Assembly (NCBI GenBank): GCA_940671915.1
Contig: CALNVZ010002974.1
Location: forward strand, 13,511,362 to 13,575,361
From: Paracentrotus lividus
Taxonomy: Eukaryota > Echinodermata > Echinoidea > Camarodonta > Echinidae
Length of the DNA: 64,000 bases
Reading direction: 5' to 3'
The translations under genes were made by a program, and so were the position numbers. This document shows, in pieces, positions 13,708-25,689 of the stretch (position 1 is the first letter of the stretch; each line of letters opens with the position of its first letter). The notes under the pieces are model-generated. The model saw only the letters and a list, made by a program, of their open reading frames with translations, made no database searches and had not been told where the DNA came from.

Positions 13708-14911
13708 AATGCACTTATTCGAATGACTAACTCTGGAATTAAACACTATACCTACCCTAACACTAACATAAAACCTATTGCAACCCTAACTTATATCTTA
13801 GAACAACTAAAACCTTGGGCAATTGTTCCAGAGGCAAATGTTGTGCCCCCTTGTATAAAGAGGATGGGTCTTTTACAAATGGTTAAAGCTCACTTTAAGA
13901 AACTGAATCAGTTGGAAAGATGCTAATAACTGCATCCAAATAGGCATAGACTTATTTCCAACATAACTAATTAAACAGAAATAACGTCAATACTTAGTTG
14001 TAGGCAATATACACAAATACTACTTGTAAGTACTTACTTGTAATATAACTGTGCAATTGTGCAAAGTTTAAAAACATGTTTAAGATGACCTCTTTGTTGA
14101 CTTTGGGGTGGAAATATTCTCCTTTACCTGTCAGAATCTGTCTCCAAAATAAAATTATCATAAATCCTGTTTTATTTGATTCTCCTAGTCTTCTAAACTG
14201 CAGAGAACCCCGACTTGAGAAAACCGCTGAAGAAAAAGTTGATAAAATTGCAAAGCCATTGTTCATGGACCAAACGGATCTTCCTATCCCGTCCAATGGT
14301 CTTTCCCTTCCCTTGCTGAATGAAGCAATGATTGAGGCTGGCGTCAAGCGAAGCACAAAATTTAAGAACCCAATGTTAGATTCTGCTGTCTGCTGGGAAG
14401 AGAGGTGCCCAGAACAGGACTTCAGTAGACTCTATGGAACCCTGGCATGTTAGCAAAGTGTGTATTGCTTGGTATTGAAGAGATAAGGACCAGTAATAGA
14501 TGTGTGAAGCAGCCGGCAAAATGCAATGAGCGTCGTGCCAACGGATCTGTAGCACGATCATAAGAATTCACCATATTATTATTACATGTTGTCAATTATA
14601 TTTTAGGACTTCTGCATGCTCTAAAATGGTAGCCGTGCGAACACAAGGATAAAATTAGACTTCTGAATGTCAAGTGATAAAGAATGTTTGCTAAATTTAG
14701 AAAAAGCAAACTTTATCATCACTATCATATGTAGTCCAATGCCAGCAATAATATATAATTCCCTTTTTTAATAAAGTTTTCTCCACTCTGTGCACAGAAT
14801 GGGACACAAACTTTTAAAACTTATATTTTGTGGCATGTAAAATGCATTCATAAGATACCCTGATATTTAAACACTGTAAAAGTATAACCTCATTGGTGTA
14901 TGTATTAGTTG

Positions 14912-15199
14912 TACCGATGTCGTTGGCTCAGTGATAGAGCGTCTGCCTCCATAATTGGGAGGTCGTGTGGTTCATTCCCTGGCCGCCGTCGTACCCAAAA
15001 GATGTTATAAACAATTGGAGTTGCTGCACCCTGATTTTAGCATTTCAACAAGAAAGGGTTAGGAGGCAATGTCGATCTGATGCTGCTCAGTGGCTGCCTG
15101 GCCCACGATTAATTGGGCAAAATAATTCTGTTCCACTTCAGGACTTTGTTTTCGACAATAAATTGGAGCATATATTATTTTTATTATTAACAATGAAAT
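14912..15199 (+). mobile_element. tRNA-derived SINE in LAS1L intron 10 (copy 1)
   Basis: Counterpart of 36129-36401. The A-box (GTTGGCTCAGTGATAGAGCG) and B-box regions are recognisable but carry extra or changed bases, followed by the same body and an ATT-rich tail. Confidence 0.8.
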
Positions 15200-17529
15200 G
15201 ACAAACATAAATGCAAACTCTTCTTATGTCATGAATAACAGCTTGCACAGAATTCTTTCTCCATCTTTCATCCTTTTCTTTGTTTGACCACATTTCACAG
15301 ACGCTGTCGGAGTGGGAGTTTGCTGTCGGGCGTACGCCCCTTGGTTGTGCCATGAGCCAACACAGAGGATCCTGATTGCTTCCAGCTATAGCATGCCTAA
15401 CATCCAGCGTGAGGAAACGAAAATCATGTTCTTCTGACCCTCCGGAGTAGACGTGAATTATTTTACTCAGAGTATATTAATTATTATTTTCACAATCCAT
15501 TTATAAAAAACAGTAAATAGAATATAATAATGATACATGGGATTCTATAGGCCATTTTCAATTTAGATAAAATGCTCAAGCGGATTTTGTAAAGGAATAC
15601 AAGAGATGATGTGAAAGAGATGAATGTCCCTTTTTCCTTTCCTTTTTCAGGAATATACAACAAGTGAACATATAAGACTAAGATTTGTCTTGAATGTTTC
15701 GCAGTGAAGATGAATCTTTAGCTCCTGTTGAAGTGCGTTCCACATTTACATGTATCCCGTTAAGTATAATATTTGGATCTTTTAAAAATCACCATCATGA
15801 TTGGTCGACACAGTTAACTTCAAAGTCATGTCTCTTGGAAAGACCCGGGGGGTATTTTTTTTTTAAAATATTTAATCATACATTGCTCTAGGCAGAATGT
15901 TGGAACCATATGGTGACTTGGATGGAGGAGCTCCTGCATTCGCATTAGCATTTAATCTATGCTGTTACATAATCCAAGAGAGACCAAACGACTGTTATTG
16001 ATGCCTTACATCGATTATTAACATGAGTAGCTGACTAGATCAACTGGTATGAAGGATTGTGCTCTCCACAGGATATAATATTAAAAACCAGTGTTATTAT
16101 GCTTACGTGGATTATTCATGAGTAACTAACTGGAGGAACTGGGTATGAATGTGTGCTCATCCACATATGTTAAATTCGACCCCTTGGACGTCAAACCACA
16201 CACCCTCGGCATTCCAGGCCCAGGGATTGACTCAATGCATTGCCATACCTTCCAGCCTAGTGTATCGATTGAATCCGCAAGGATGACAATGAAGGTTTCT
16301 ATCGACCTTCCCACAAAGTAGGAAACTGCAAATCTCTCCGTGCAGATAACAATGACTGTACTGTCACTGCTGCCCATCTCTTGGTATCACTGCTAGGACC
16401 TTCTGTATGTTCAGTGAACGGAATAAATTCTCATGCAGCTTCGATATTATTTTAACAGCAAATTTTAGCAAATTGAATCAATATATATACAAGAAGAACT
16501 GTTCGCTTCATGAAGTTTCTGAGATTATACCTCTTCTCTCTTCCAACTTTTCCAGTTAGATAACTTTTTTTCATCTGGAAAAACGCTTCAGAACGGAGGT
16601 TGAAGCAAGATTTTCATAATTATGGTTTCTTGGCACTATATTGGATGACGTAGACTGCCCTGTTTTGGGGTTTTAATGTTTGTTTTGTTTTTTCTTTCTT
16701 GGTGGGTCGAGGGAGTTCTAGGGAAGTCAACCCAAGGTTCTATTTTTTAACTCTTCATAAGTCGCCTGCTAGTGCTTACTTAACCCACCAACATCTTTTT
16801 GATTTTTATTTACACTTGTCTCCCAGCCTTGAATCTGAATGACTGTTACATCAACCCGTCACTCCATGGCTGGACGAATATTCTGTTATATATAAAATCC
16901 AACATTAGCATCAAATACTGCAAGAAATTAAAAACTCCATTCTGCTGGAAATCTATATCCATGCTTTGTCTGATGGAACAATTTACACATTATCAATACA
17001 TTCTATTATCCACAACCGATAATGTAGCAACTAAGTAACAATGGCAACTTTTTTGCAATTTTATACACTCTCTCTACAGTTATCTTATATCATTGAACAC
17101 CCAGGATTTTGGTTTGTAAAATATTTCTAAAAAAATAACTTATTTTCCGAAACCTTCCAAGCCCCTTACAGGGGTTTTTGATCAATGTGATTGTAATCTA
17201 CCTGGCTGGCTTTGGTTATCCTGCTCATGTTGGAAATCTAGCGTGTTTACAGTTAGTTTAGTGCTGTGGGACGTCTACAATGCCGAGTCTTTGGAGTGGA
17301 CAGAAAAGAAAATAGTATCTTTTGACTAGAGCTGATGGCATAAGTTTCGCTCCATCATAGTATAGTAATCAATTAATTTTGTCACCATGCAGAAAGAATC
17401 AACTGAACAGAAAATGAATAAATATTCTTGAATGTTTTAAGTGTTCGCCAGGAAGAAGTATTTTTACGCACATAGTGCATAGAGAAGATACTTATCATAA
17501 ACTTGCTATATGGATTCATTCCCAATGTA

Positions 17530-18190
17530 GAGTAAGAATGTACATGATCATGGGATTGTGTCCAGAGGTTTTTTTTTTTCTCTCCATTGTAAATTGTGCT
17601 CATATCCAAGAATTGCCTACTTGGTTTTTGCTCCCCTTATCCATCTTTGCTCATTATTTTATTTTTTTTTTGGTCATGAACAAGCGCAGAGTTGACACAA
17701 CGACTCACAAAATCTTGTACTTATTTTCTGCGGAAATGAATAATCAGTACAACATTTTTGTTACCTGAAAAGAATGATAAGATGTTAAGACCTAAAGAGA
17801 GAGGGAGGGAAAACAGACAGGGATCTCTTGCTCTCCCCAAAGTGTAGAAGTTTAAAATCATCATGAATAGTGTCTGGGGGAGATTTTGCTAATCCGTTGT
17901 CTTGTGCTCATTGCAAAGAATTTGCTACGTGCTTTGCTCCCCATCCAATATCCTTTCTTCCCATGTGTAGAGGTGTAGCATCATCATGGGATAGTGTTCT
18001 TGGAAAAGGTTTCTGTCATCACGTCGCTTGTGCCATTAGCCAAGAGTTTGATACTTGATTTGCTCCCTACCAGATCGCTTGTTCTCACCATATGGAAAAG
18101 TGTATGTCCAATCAGATGGATTGTATCCGAGAAGAGTTTTTGTCATCCATTTGCTAGTGCTTATGTTCTTAGTATGCTACAGCCACCAGC
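17530..18190. repeat. ~123-126 bp tandem array (copy 1)
   Basis: Counterpart of 38540-39180, where the array is described. Units contain CCATGTGTAGAGGTG-like and TTGTGCTCATTGC-like blocks. Confidence 0.65.
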
Positions 18191-18689
18191 TGACATGTAA
18201 GATATCGCCCTTCCCAACACTACCGCCGATTTTGGGCATTAAATCAAAGGACAACAATGGATTGACATTCCTGTTTTCGTGGCTCGCAAATCATAATGAC
18301 TTTCAAGTATTATCTTGTGAACATAGTTCAGTTCAATTGCCTCTTCTTTTTGTAATTCCTGTCTCACCTCTTGTGCATTGATAATACTGGGGAGATAATG
18401 CATGGTTTTGGTTTCTTCCATCAAAAGACAGACTAATATAGTTGCCTAACTATTCTCTTAGTTTCATAGCAAAGCAGCCCTCCTGAATACCTCAGATATT
18501 TGCTCTTTTTTCCAACCCCTTCAAATCTCTCCTCACATTTATCCACTTTGCTGCTATCACTCCTTGTTTGTTTTTTCTATTTTTTTCTATGTGTGAGCTT
18601 CAATCCTAATGATGCCAAGGGCTCGACTTCTCTCAAGCCCTTGCCTTTCTTCCGGACTCCAAATGAGCAAGAAAAATATCCCCAATTGA

Positions 18690-20150
18690 TGGAAAATGAA
18701 GAACAGCTTTAGAAAGAACGGACCTTAGTAACTCTTCCTCATTACTGCAATGTCTATCTGAGACGTGTGAAATGAGGACGGGGTTAGCCCTTCTTGCATG
18801 CAGGTGCATTAGAAGATTTGAAAAAGTAAGGTCAGCTTGTTATGTACGCTGGTGGAGAAGTCGAATCATGCTGAAGAAAATCCCTCTATGTTATAGAAAA
18901 AGGAGAGAGCCTGTCAGAAATGGTGTGAAGTTGAAACTGAGAGGGGGTAAAAAGAATTGAAATGATGTACAAAACCGATTCCAGTCTCTCGGGAGCACGT
19001 GGCGATTCCAAAAAAGTCATCATTAAAACAACCCACCTATACTTAGAAGAGGAATTGGGCAAGGGCCCTCGTACGATGACGGCATACGAGACTAAAATGG
19101 TCCCCAATTATTTTGTGTTCCCATTTGCACACTCCCCTTATTCCGGTTGACCGCTCCCTCATCTCCAACTGACGTTTGGTGCTCTTATCAAAGCTGATGA
19201 ACTGAAAGTTCATCGTAAAGAAAGGCTATTCTCCTGGTGCAGGGCAGTTTAAGTGTTATATAAAAGACAGAAAATAAATAGGGGAGCTGAAACCAGGGAA
19301 TACAGATTTTAAGTCAAGTTGAAGTTCAATTTATTTTTCCACAAATTAAAGAATAATTTTCATTTTTTTGTTGCCAATGGAGGAGTCACATGGAATTCTG
19401 CTAGTATTTCCCACTTGCCCAGCGAAGAAACGCATAGTTGCACTTTATGGTATATATTCCTGAACTGCCCTTGAACCATTTTCTCTTTTTGGGTTAGGTT
19501 TCGTGGTGAGCATTGTCAGTCATTCAAGTACATTCATTTGCTACGGTGTCAATGTAGGTTTTTTTCCATGAATTGCTACTTTTCCTGGTTCAACAGGGCT
19601 TTAAAAGAAATATGTAAGGGGCTGATGCGGGACTTGTTTTCACCATCTTAAAGCTCTTTCAACTTTACCGAATATCATTAAATTCTCCACTATTCTTATT
19701 CTGCTGCTGTCGGCTCAGGGATGCTACAATTTTTAATTTTTTTTTTTTTTGTTGCAAAGGCTCAGCTTTTTATTGATGTCAGCATGGGGTTGCCTGGAAC
19801 TTCAGAGTGCAGGCCCACCAGCTCTGTTCCATCTTTTCATTTAGAGACATGCATACTTCCCTTCTCTTTTGGTAAAACCTTCTGCTACATCAATACTAGA
19901 TGGCCATCCCTAGCACTGCAAATTCAAACTTACCTTCATAGTTGCTATGACAATGAATGAGTGAATAAGCATTAATACATTAACACACACTTGTCTCAAA
20001 CTTAATCACTGGGATGAACTAGCCTTGAGCCAATTTATTAATTCTTCAAGCGGTGACATATCATTGTTAATTAAAATTAAAGGTTGACGTGAAAGGTCTT
20101 GTGGCAAGTAAAAGCTTCCTTTCCGACGAGGCACAGCTGTCCAATCTTTG
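18690..20150 (-). mobile_element. Broken Penelope-like retroelement (copy 1)
   Basis: Collinear with 39620-41010 on the minus strand, where the reverse transcriptase signature is readable. Here the coding sense is more heavily disturbed, with several breaks. Confidence 0.6.
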
Positions 20151-21069
20151 GTGTGTCAAGATGCTACATTTGAGAGAAGCTAAGATCTGATATGTCGAAG
20201 GCATACCAGTAATTAAACATTTTCTACGGCTGAAAACATCCTTTCGTACTGTCTTTTGCTTTTTTTTTTTTTTTTTTTTGATTGTTTTATTGCTGGCCTT
20301 GCCTATGATGACGTTTGCATACTACTATCTTAGAAGAAATTGTCTTGAATTTGGGCAATATAATGTCGAGATTGCATTATAGGAGAGACCCAAATAACAG
20401 CACTAATCGTTTACCCATTAATGGACAGTAAGAAGAGAGAGGACTCTTACTTTTGAACTCGCCTGGCCTCCCAAAGCTCAATGACTTGCGTGAAAGAGAC
20501 GAGGATAACATATACCTAGTATTTTCTATAGTCTCCCTTCTGAACTTGAGATGGGTAGTATCTGGTAAGTGCATAAAAAATGGAACCCAAGACAATGTTT
20601 TTATGCAAGCCTTCGATATATTCACATGGTTCTTAATACAAGGCCCAAAGGCACACCGGATACATCTCGCAATGGTTCACCTCTGGTAGAGCCTCTGATA
20701 TAAACAGTACACACCATATAGAACATTCTTGGAGAGGATAGTGGACAAAAGAAGTACAATAACGTCGCATAAGAACCATCCCCATTTTGCTCTATTATTT
20801 CGATTTGGGTAATATAAATATATTGACTGCCATTTCTTCTTATGAGATACCACAATAAATTGCCCTCACATAGAGGCGAAATGTACGAGTTTTTTTCTTT
20901 AAGGCCAGTCATAATTACATATTATTGATGGACAAGAATATTGATGTGATTTTGTATTAAAGAACAACTTCGAAAAGTGAAAGAAGGATGTGCATGATGC
21001 TGTTGCAAATTCATTATTATTACATCATTTCTATTAGTAGTAGTATATTCAGTTTCGGGAGTTTAATTT

Positions 21070-21180
21070 GTACGAAATTCCGCTAACGTTGTTGAATTCT
21101 TGCAAACGGTTGTACTGAGAATGGCGGCGTAGAGGGCTGATTGATTAGTTTGCGTTGGCAGATTGTCTGCAACCTTCCCT
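21070..21180. repeat. Short palindromic element with GCAACGTTG motifs (copy 1)
   Basis: Counterpart of 41893-42005. The AACGTTGTTGAATTCTTG core is visible. Confidence 0.5.
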
Positions 21181-21199
21181 GAGCCCATTTTGTGGTATT

Positions 21200-22290
21200 T
21201 TTAATAATTTTATTCTAGTATTTTTTTGGGCCATATATGTTGGCTATAGGTAATAAATAAAATATTTAATGTGGTACATTAAATACTATAAATATATATG
21301 GACGATGTAGATATTTTTGTGACAATATAGACAATGTGGAGCTTGACGTGTATAAATACCGGTATTCTTGTGGCATATATTGATGTATAATTTGATCTAA
21401 TTTCATCAGTTTTAGATCTTTCTATTTTCCAGAACTTGAATATAAAACATTGTTTTTTGTTTGTATATTGTCATGTCATTTATAATAGACCATGATCTTC
21501 TTTGGGATTGGGCTATATTCTTTTCTAATTTTTCAAGATGATTTCTGACAGAAGTTCTCAGACAGAATGAAAGGTGTAAACCCAGGAATAAGTACTGTCT
21601 CTCTGCGCGTGCATCCTTTCGTATTTCTCACCTCTACTGTTTGTCAACATTATTTTTTGGTGACATATAATTTATGGACTTTATAGTCTAACATACATTA
21701 TTTATTTATTTAATTTATTTTTTTGGGGGGGGGGGAGGGGTGGCATATATTTCTTTTGAGCTATGTGGAATATATATTTCTGTAATTGGACTACGAAGAA
21801 ACTATGGAATGATAATTATATTGGCATTTGGACTATATTGTGTTTTTGTGGCAATTTGATCTTAAACTATTTTCTGCTGCATATTGGTGTGGACTAATTT
21901 CTGTCAAATATGAACTACGAAATATATATTTTGTGGCATATGGATTATTGACAATTATTTTTGTGGCGTATAAATTTATGTTGACTATTTGAAATAAACA
22001 TGTATAATTTCATTGTGGCATATTGGACTATTTTTTCTTGGGCCAAATATGGACAATGGAGACTATATCTCTGTGGCATATTTCAACAAATGTTTCCTAT
22101 TTGTGTATGTTGACTGGAATGTATATATTCTAGCAGCGTAGCTGGTGGAACTATGGTATTTGGAAATATGGCTAAAATAAGGCTATACCTCTGTTGCATA
22201 TAATTTCCACTCATCACAAAATTATATGGGGGGATGTAAACTTGTGCGAGATGCGCTGGTTTATAGTATAAATGGTTAGACATGTTCATG
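21200..22290. repeat. AT-rich degenerate minisatellite (copy 1)
   Basis: Repeated loose variants of GGACTATATTTTTGTGGCATAT occur at irregular spacing of a few tens of bases. Counterpart of 42020-42990. Confidence 0.55.
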
Positions 22291-22749
22291 TTTAATTTTT
22301 AAGCATGAATCAAATTCCTTATTCTTACTCCAATCCTCGCCTTGCTCGCCGGTTCTAGTTCAATTCTTTTCAATAAAATTGAGTTATTTTTCTGAGGCAA
22401 GTCCAAGCTATATTGCAAACTCTGTCCCATGCGTTTACTGACGGATAATTTAGCCATAACTTATTATGAAATTTATTCGTCTCAATTATTTTTGTCAATG
22501 TTTTGAAGATAAAAGTACAGAACTTTCCCGGAAAACCTGAAAAATTAAATTGAGATAATCATAATTACATAATTATATATTCATAATTAAGTTATGCTAA
22601 ATCATTTGTCAGTAAACTGCGTGGGACAGAGTCGCAAAATAGCTTGGACTTGCCCTCTTTATACTCCCTTATACAAAATACACAAGACAAATTAAGAAAA
22701 GAAATGAATTTATTTACAAATTGGTAATATATCATACGGTGCACTTAAT

Positions 22750-23383
22750 AGTCTTGGCTAGGCCACGTATTGGAAATATTCGAACCTTGTTTTTTATATA
22801 TAACGAATGTTTTTTTGATGGTTCTGGTTGTCATATTCGAGGGTGCTGATTCCAAATCCGATGGGTGCCAGACGCGAAACCTTGAGCATTTTTTTCAACT
22901 AGAATCGCGAAAATTCAAATGGACACGCAAGATGGCCGCCAATATGAAAATGAGTATTCTAAGGGTATTATCTCGAAGTTGTTCTTGGTGGTTCTTGTCA
23001 ATTCGAGGGTGCTGATTCCAATCGCTGCAGTGCTAGCGCCGAAACCCTCGTGGATTTTACGGCAAATTTCTGCTAAAAATTTCAAAATTGGTCCTGCAAA
23101 ATGGCCTGCCAACTTGAAAATCAGTATTCCATCGGGATTTTGGGTTGTTTTGGGTGGATTCTTATCAAGTTTTTCGAGGGTGCTGATTCCAAATTCCCCC
23201 CGACTGAGTGCCAAACCGCGAAAACCCAACAGAATTTATGCAAACACTAAATTCAAAAATAGCTGCAAATAATGGGCGCCCAATTGAAAAATTGCGTAAA
23301 ACTATTGGTTATACTCTCAAGGTGTTTTTGTGTTTCTTGCCAATTCGAAGGCGCTGATTCCACATCCGAATGAGTACGCAAAA
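22750..23383. repeat. Tandem ~159-bp repeat, left foldback arm, cut by the assembly gap (copy 1)
   Basis: The units carry GAGGGTGCTGATTCCAAATC and match 43487-44083 of the second copy. The sequence ends at the N gap within a unit, which suggests that the contig broke in this repeat. Confidence 0.8.
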
Positions 23384-23408
23384 NNNNNNNNNNNNNNNNN
23401 NNNNNNNN
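23384..23408. other. Assembly gap of exactly 25 N
   Basis: Twenty-five consecutive N separate the two copies of the same locus. A short fixed-length gap between overlapping sequences is what scaffolding software inserts when contig ends could not be merged. Confidence 0.95.
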
Positions 23409-23634
23409 CGTTATTCTTATTGAATTGGACTTTTACATTTTGAGTTGGTTCCTCCATTCTCTTATTTCTATTGGTTAATCTGACTTAATTTGAATATGTA
23501 ATTTATCTTGTATTAGTATGATTTCTGATGTTGCCAATAACCTTGAATTAACATCAGTGCACTACCAGACTTCATCAAGTTAAGTTGTATTTATTTCTGT
23601 CTTGTTCCTGCCTGTTTTTGAATCTTCCGTTTGC

Positions 23635-24960
23635 TGTCATCTCAGGACAAACGTTCGACCCCCAAACCAGAGTTTAGATGACACCTCATTGGAGTCTTCC
23701 TTATTTGACCCCTAGAGGAGTCTAGCATAGGGAGTTTAGATGACACCTCATTGGAGTCTACCCACTTGACCCCTCCAGGACAAATCTCAACCACCCAGAG
23801 AGTATAGAGGAAACCATATCAGAGTCTACCACTCACTCATTACAGGAGTCAAGCCATACTTTGACTCAAACGGAGTTTAGATCAAGGGTACCCACTGCAC
23901 TCGCTATAGGAGTCTGGCATAGGAATCCAATTCTCTTCAATAGTCAACAGTGAAGACTGAAGAGTACAGATGACACCTTAGAGGCTATGTGCCACACCAC
24001 TCTTTGGGTTTAGCATTTGTCGAAGATGACTCTCAACAAGAGTCATGCATGTTAGACTCCTGGAGGGTCAAGTGGACACATCTCCAATGAAGTGCAGTAG
24101 GAACCCTTTATACAGTGTCATCTAAACTGCCTCTTGGGTCCAATAGCTGGACTCACTAGAGTCTATAAGGTGGTAGACTCTGATATGGTTTTGTCTAAAC
24201 TCCATTTGGGGGTTTAGCATTTGTCCGAGATGACTCCCAACAAGAGTCGTGCATGTTAGACTCTGGAGGGGTTCAAGTGGGTAGACTCCAATGAAGGCAG
24301 TGGGTACCCTTAATTATGGTGTCATCTAAACTCCTCTTGGGTCCAAGTATAATGGACTCCTGTAGGAGTCTAAGTGGTATACTCTGATATGGTTCCTCTT
24401 ACTCTCTGGGGGGTTAGCATTTGTCCAAGATGACTCCCAATAAGAGTCATGCATGTAAGACTCCTGGAGGGGTCAAGTGGTAGACTCCAATGAGGTGTCA
24501 TCTAAACTCCCTATGCTAGACTCCTCTAGGATCAAAATAAAGAAGACTCCAATGAGGTGATCATCTAAACTCTGGTTTGGGGGGGGGGTTCGAACGTTGT
24601 CCCTGAGATGACACTCGGAGAGAGTCAGTATGTTTGAATCCAGTTGGAGTCAAGAAGGAAGACTCCCACGAGGTGTCATCTAAACTCTTGTTTGGGGGTT
24701 GAACGTTTGTCCCTGAGATGACACTCGAAGAGAGTCTGTATGTTTGACTCCAGATGGAGTCAAGAATGGAACTCCCACGAGGTGTCATCTAAACTCTGGT
24801 TTGGGGGTTGAACGTTTGACCCTGAGATGACAACTCCCAGAGAGTCTAACATGTTTTGACTCTAGTCGGAGTCAAGAAGGTAGACTCCAATAAGGTTCAG
24901 TTGTACTCAAATTAAGAGTTCTGCTTTAACCAATTTAAGTGTCATCTCAGGGACAGAGCT
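23635..24960. repeat. Inverted block of tandem repeats (copy 2)
   Basis: Same structure as 2096-3420: a left arm with GAGTTTAGATGACACCTCA repeats, and a right arm with its reverse complement in ~205-bp and then ~110-bp tandem units. It ends about 700 bases upstream of the LAS1L start codon. Confidence 0.8.
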
Positions 24961-25689
24961 GGACTCTTGTAAAAGGGTCACTTAGACACTTATTTTTTTC
25001 TGTGTGTAACTAAAGTATGAACACATTTCCTCTTTACATTGAACAGTAGCATACCGCCATAATAAGCATGTTAAAATTATTCAGTATTATATAACTCACT
25101 TTAAGAATGTTGAATAATCCTGTCCTCTGATTGGTCAAAAGTCTGGTCATAGTTTTAGTTTGTTTCGCCCATGATTATGACCGATTTGGATGGGTAATTA
25201 TATAGCTTTTTGTTTAGTTTGCAAATAAAGGGGCATCCTCTGCAAATAACAATATTACTGAGTTGTTCTTTGATATATCAGGGACAAGCAGGGAAGATTA
25301 ACGGTCGATTGAGAAAATTTTGGGTTTTTGAATTATAGAATTTTGCATTTTAGACTGCAAAATAGATAGTAGCACACATATAAAAGTGTTTTGTATGGGG
25401 GTTGGTGGTTTTTTTTTTTTCTTTGGCCAACCAAAAGGTCATATATCAGCTGTAGGGGTAGGTTTCAGGCTCAAATCATGTATATTTTTTCGCTTTTTTT
25501 TTTGTTTTTTTGGCGCCCCTTTTAGGTCATTTAGGGCCCGGGCCCGTAAAGCCCCCCCCCCCCAGAATACGCGCATGGTTAAAACCAACCGAACAACAAC
25601 AAACAACATTGGAGAGGACTGCATGCTCTTCTCTAATTCCGGGCATTTTTCATTTATTTTCATTTAGTGTTTGTTCCCTGTATTATACC

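Larger units (their letters stand above)
4113..15450 (+). pseudogene. LAS1L: LAS1L, copy 1 (same gene as 25690-36635, reading frame broken by indels)
   Basis: All 11 exons of the intact gene can be located by alignment to copy 2: 4113-4287, 7546-7670, 8240-8321, 8732-8939, 9477-9534, 10235-10319, 10838-10922, 12444-12692, 13242-13367, 14189-14458 and 15301-15450. Their lengths (175, 125, 82, 208, 58, 85, 85, 249, 126, 270, 150) differ from the intact exons (179, 120, 73, 193, 56, 80, 83, 240, 121, 269, 134), so almost every exon is frameshifted. The nuclease motif in exon 4 is hit too: an extra base falls inside the RHQGTH region. Most splice sites remain GT-AG. The changes are mainly single-base insertions spread evenly over exons and introns, which fits uncorrected sequence better than a decayed paralogue. 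I call it pseudogene only because the frame as given cannot encode the protein. Confidence 0.75.
1871..23383. repeat. Duplicated ~21 kb locus, copy 1 (indel-rich version)
   Basis: This stretch is collinear with 23409-44083 from end to end, including all LAS1L exons, the SINE, the inverted-repeat elements and the tandem arrays. Differences are mostly single-base insertions and deletions, with no change of order. Copy 1 is about 21,513 bases against about 20,675 for copy 2 (+4.1%), and its LAS1L exons sum to about 1613 against 1548 (+4.2%). Equal inflation in exons and introns points to sequencing or consensus error, not evolution. It stops at the N gap, inside a tandem repeat unit whose counterpart lies near 44083. 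Best read as an unmerged contig end; a genuine tandem duplication with decay is less likely. Confidence 0.85.

Noticed and set aside
1871-23383. Real tandem duplication with a decayed LAS1L paralogue
   Set aside because: Equal length inflation in exons and introns and the fixed 25-N gap fit unmerged contigs better. Not fully excluded without reads.
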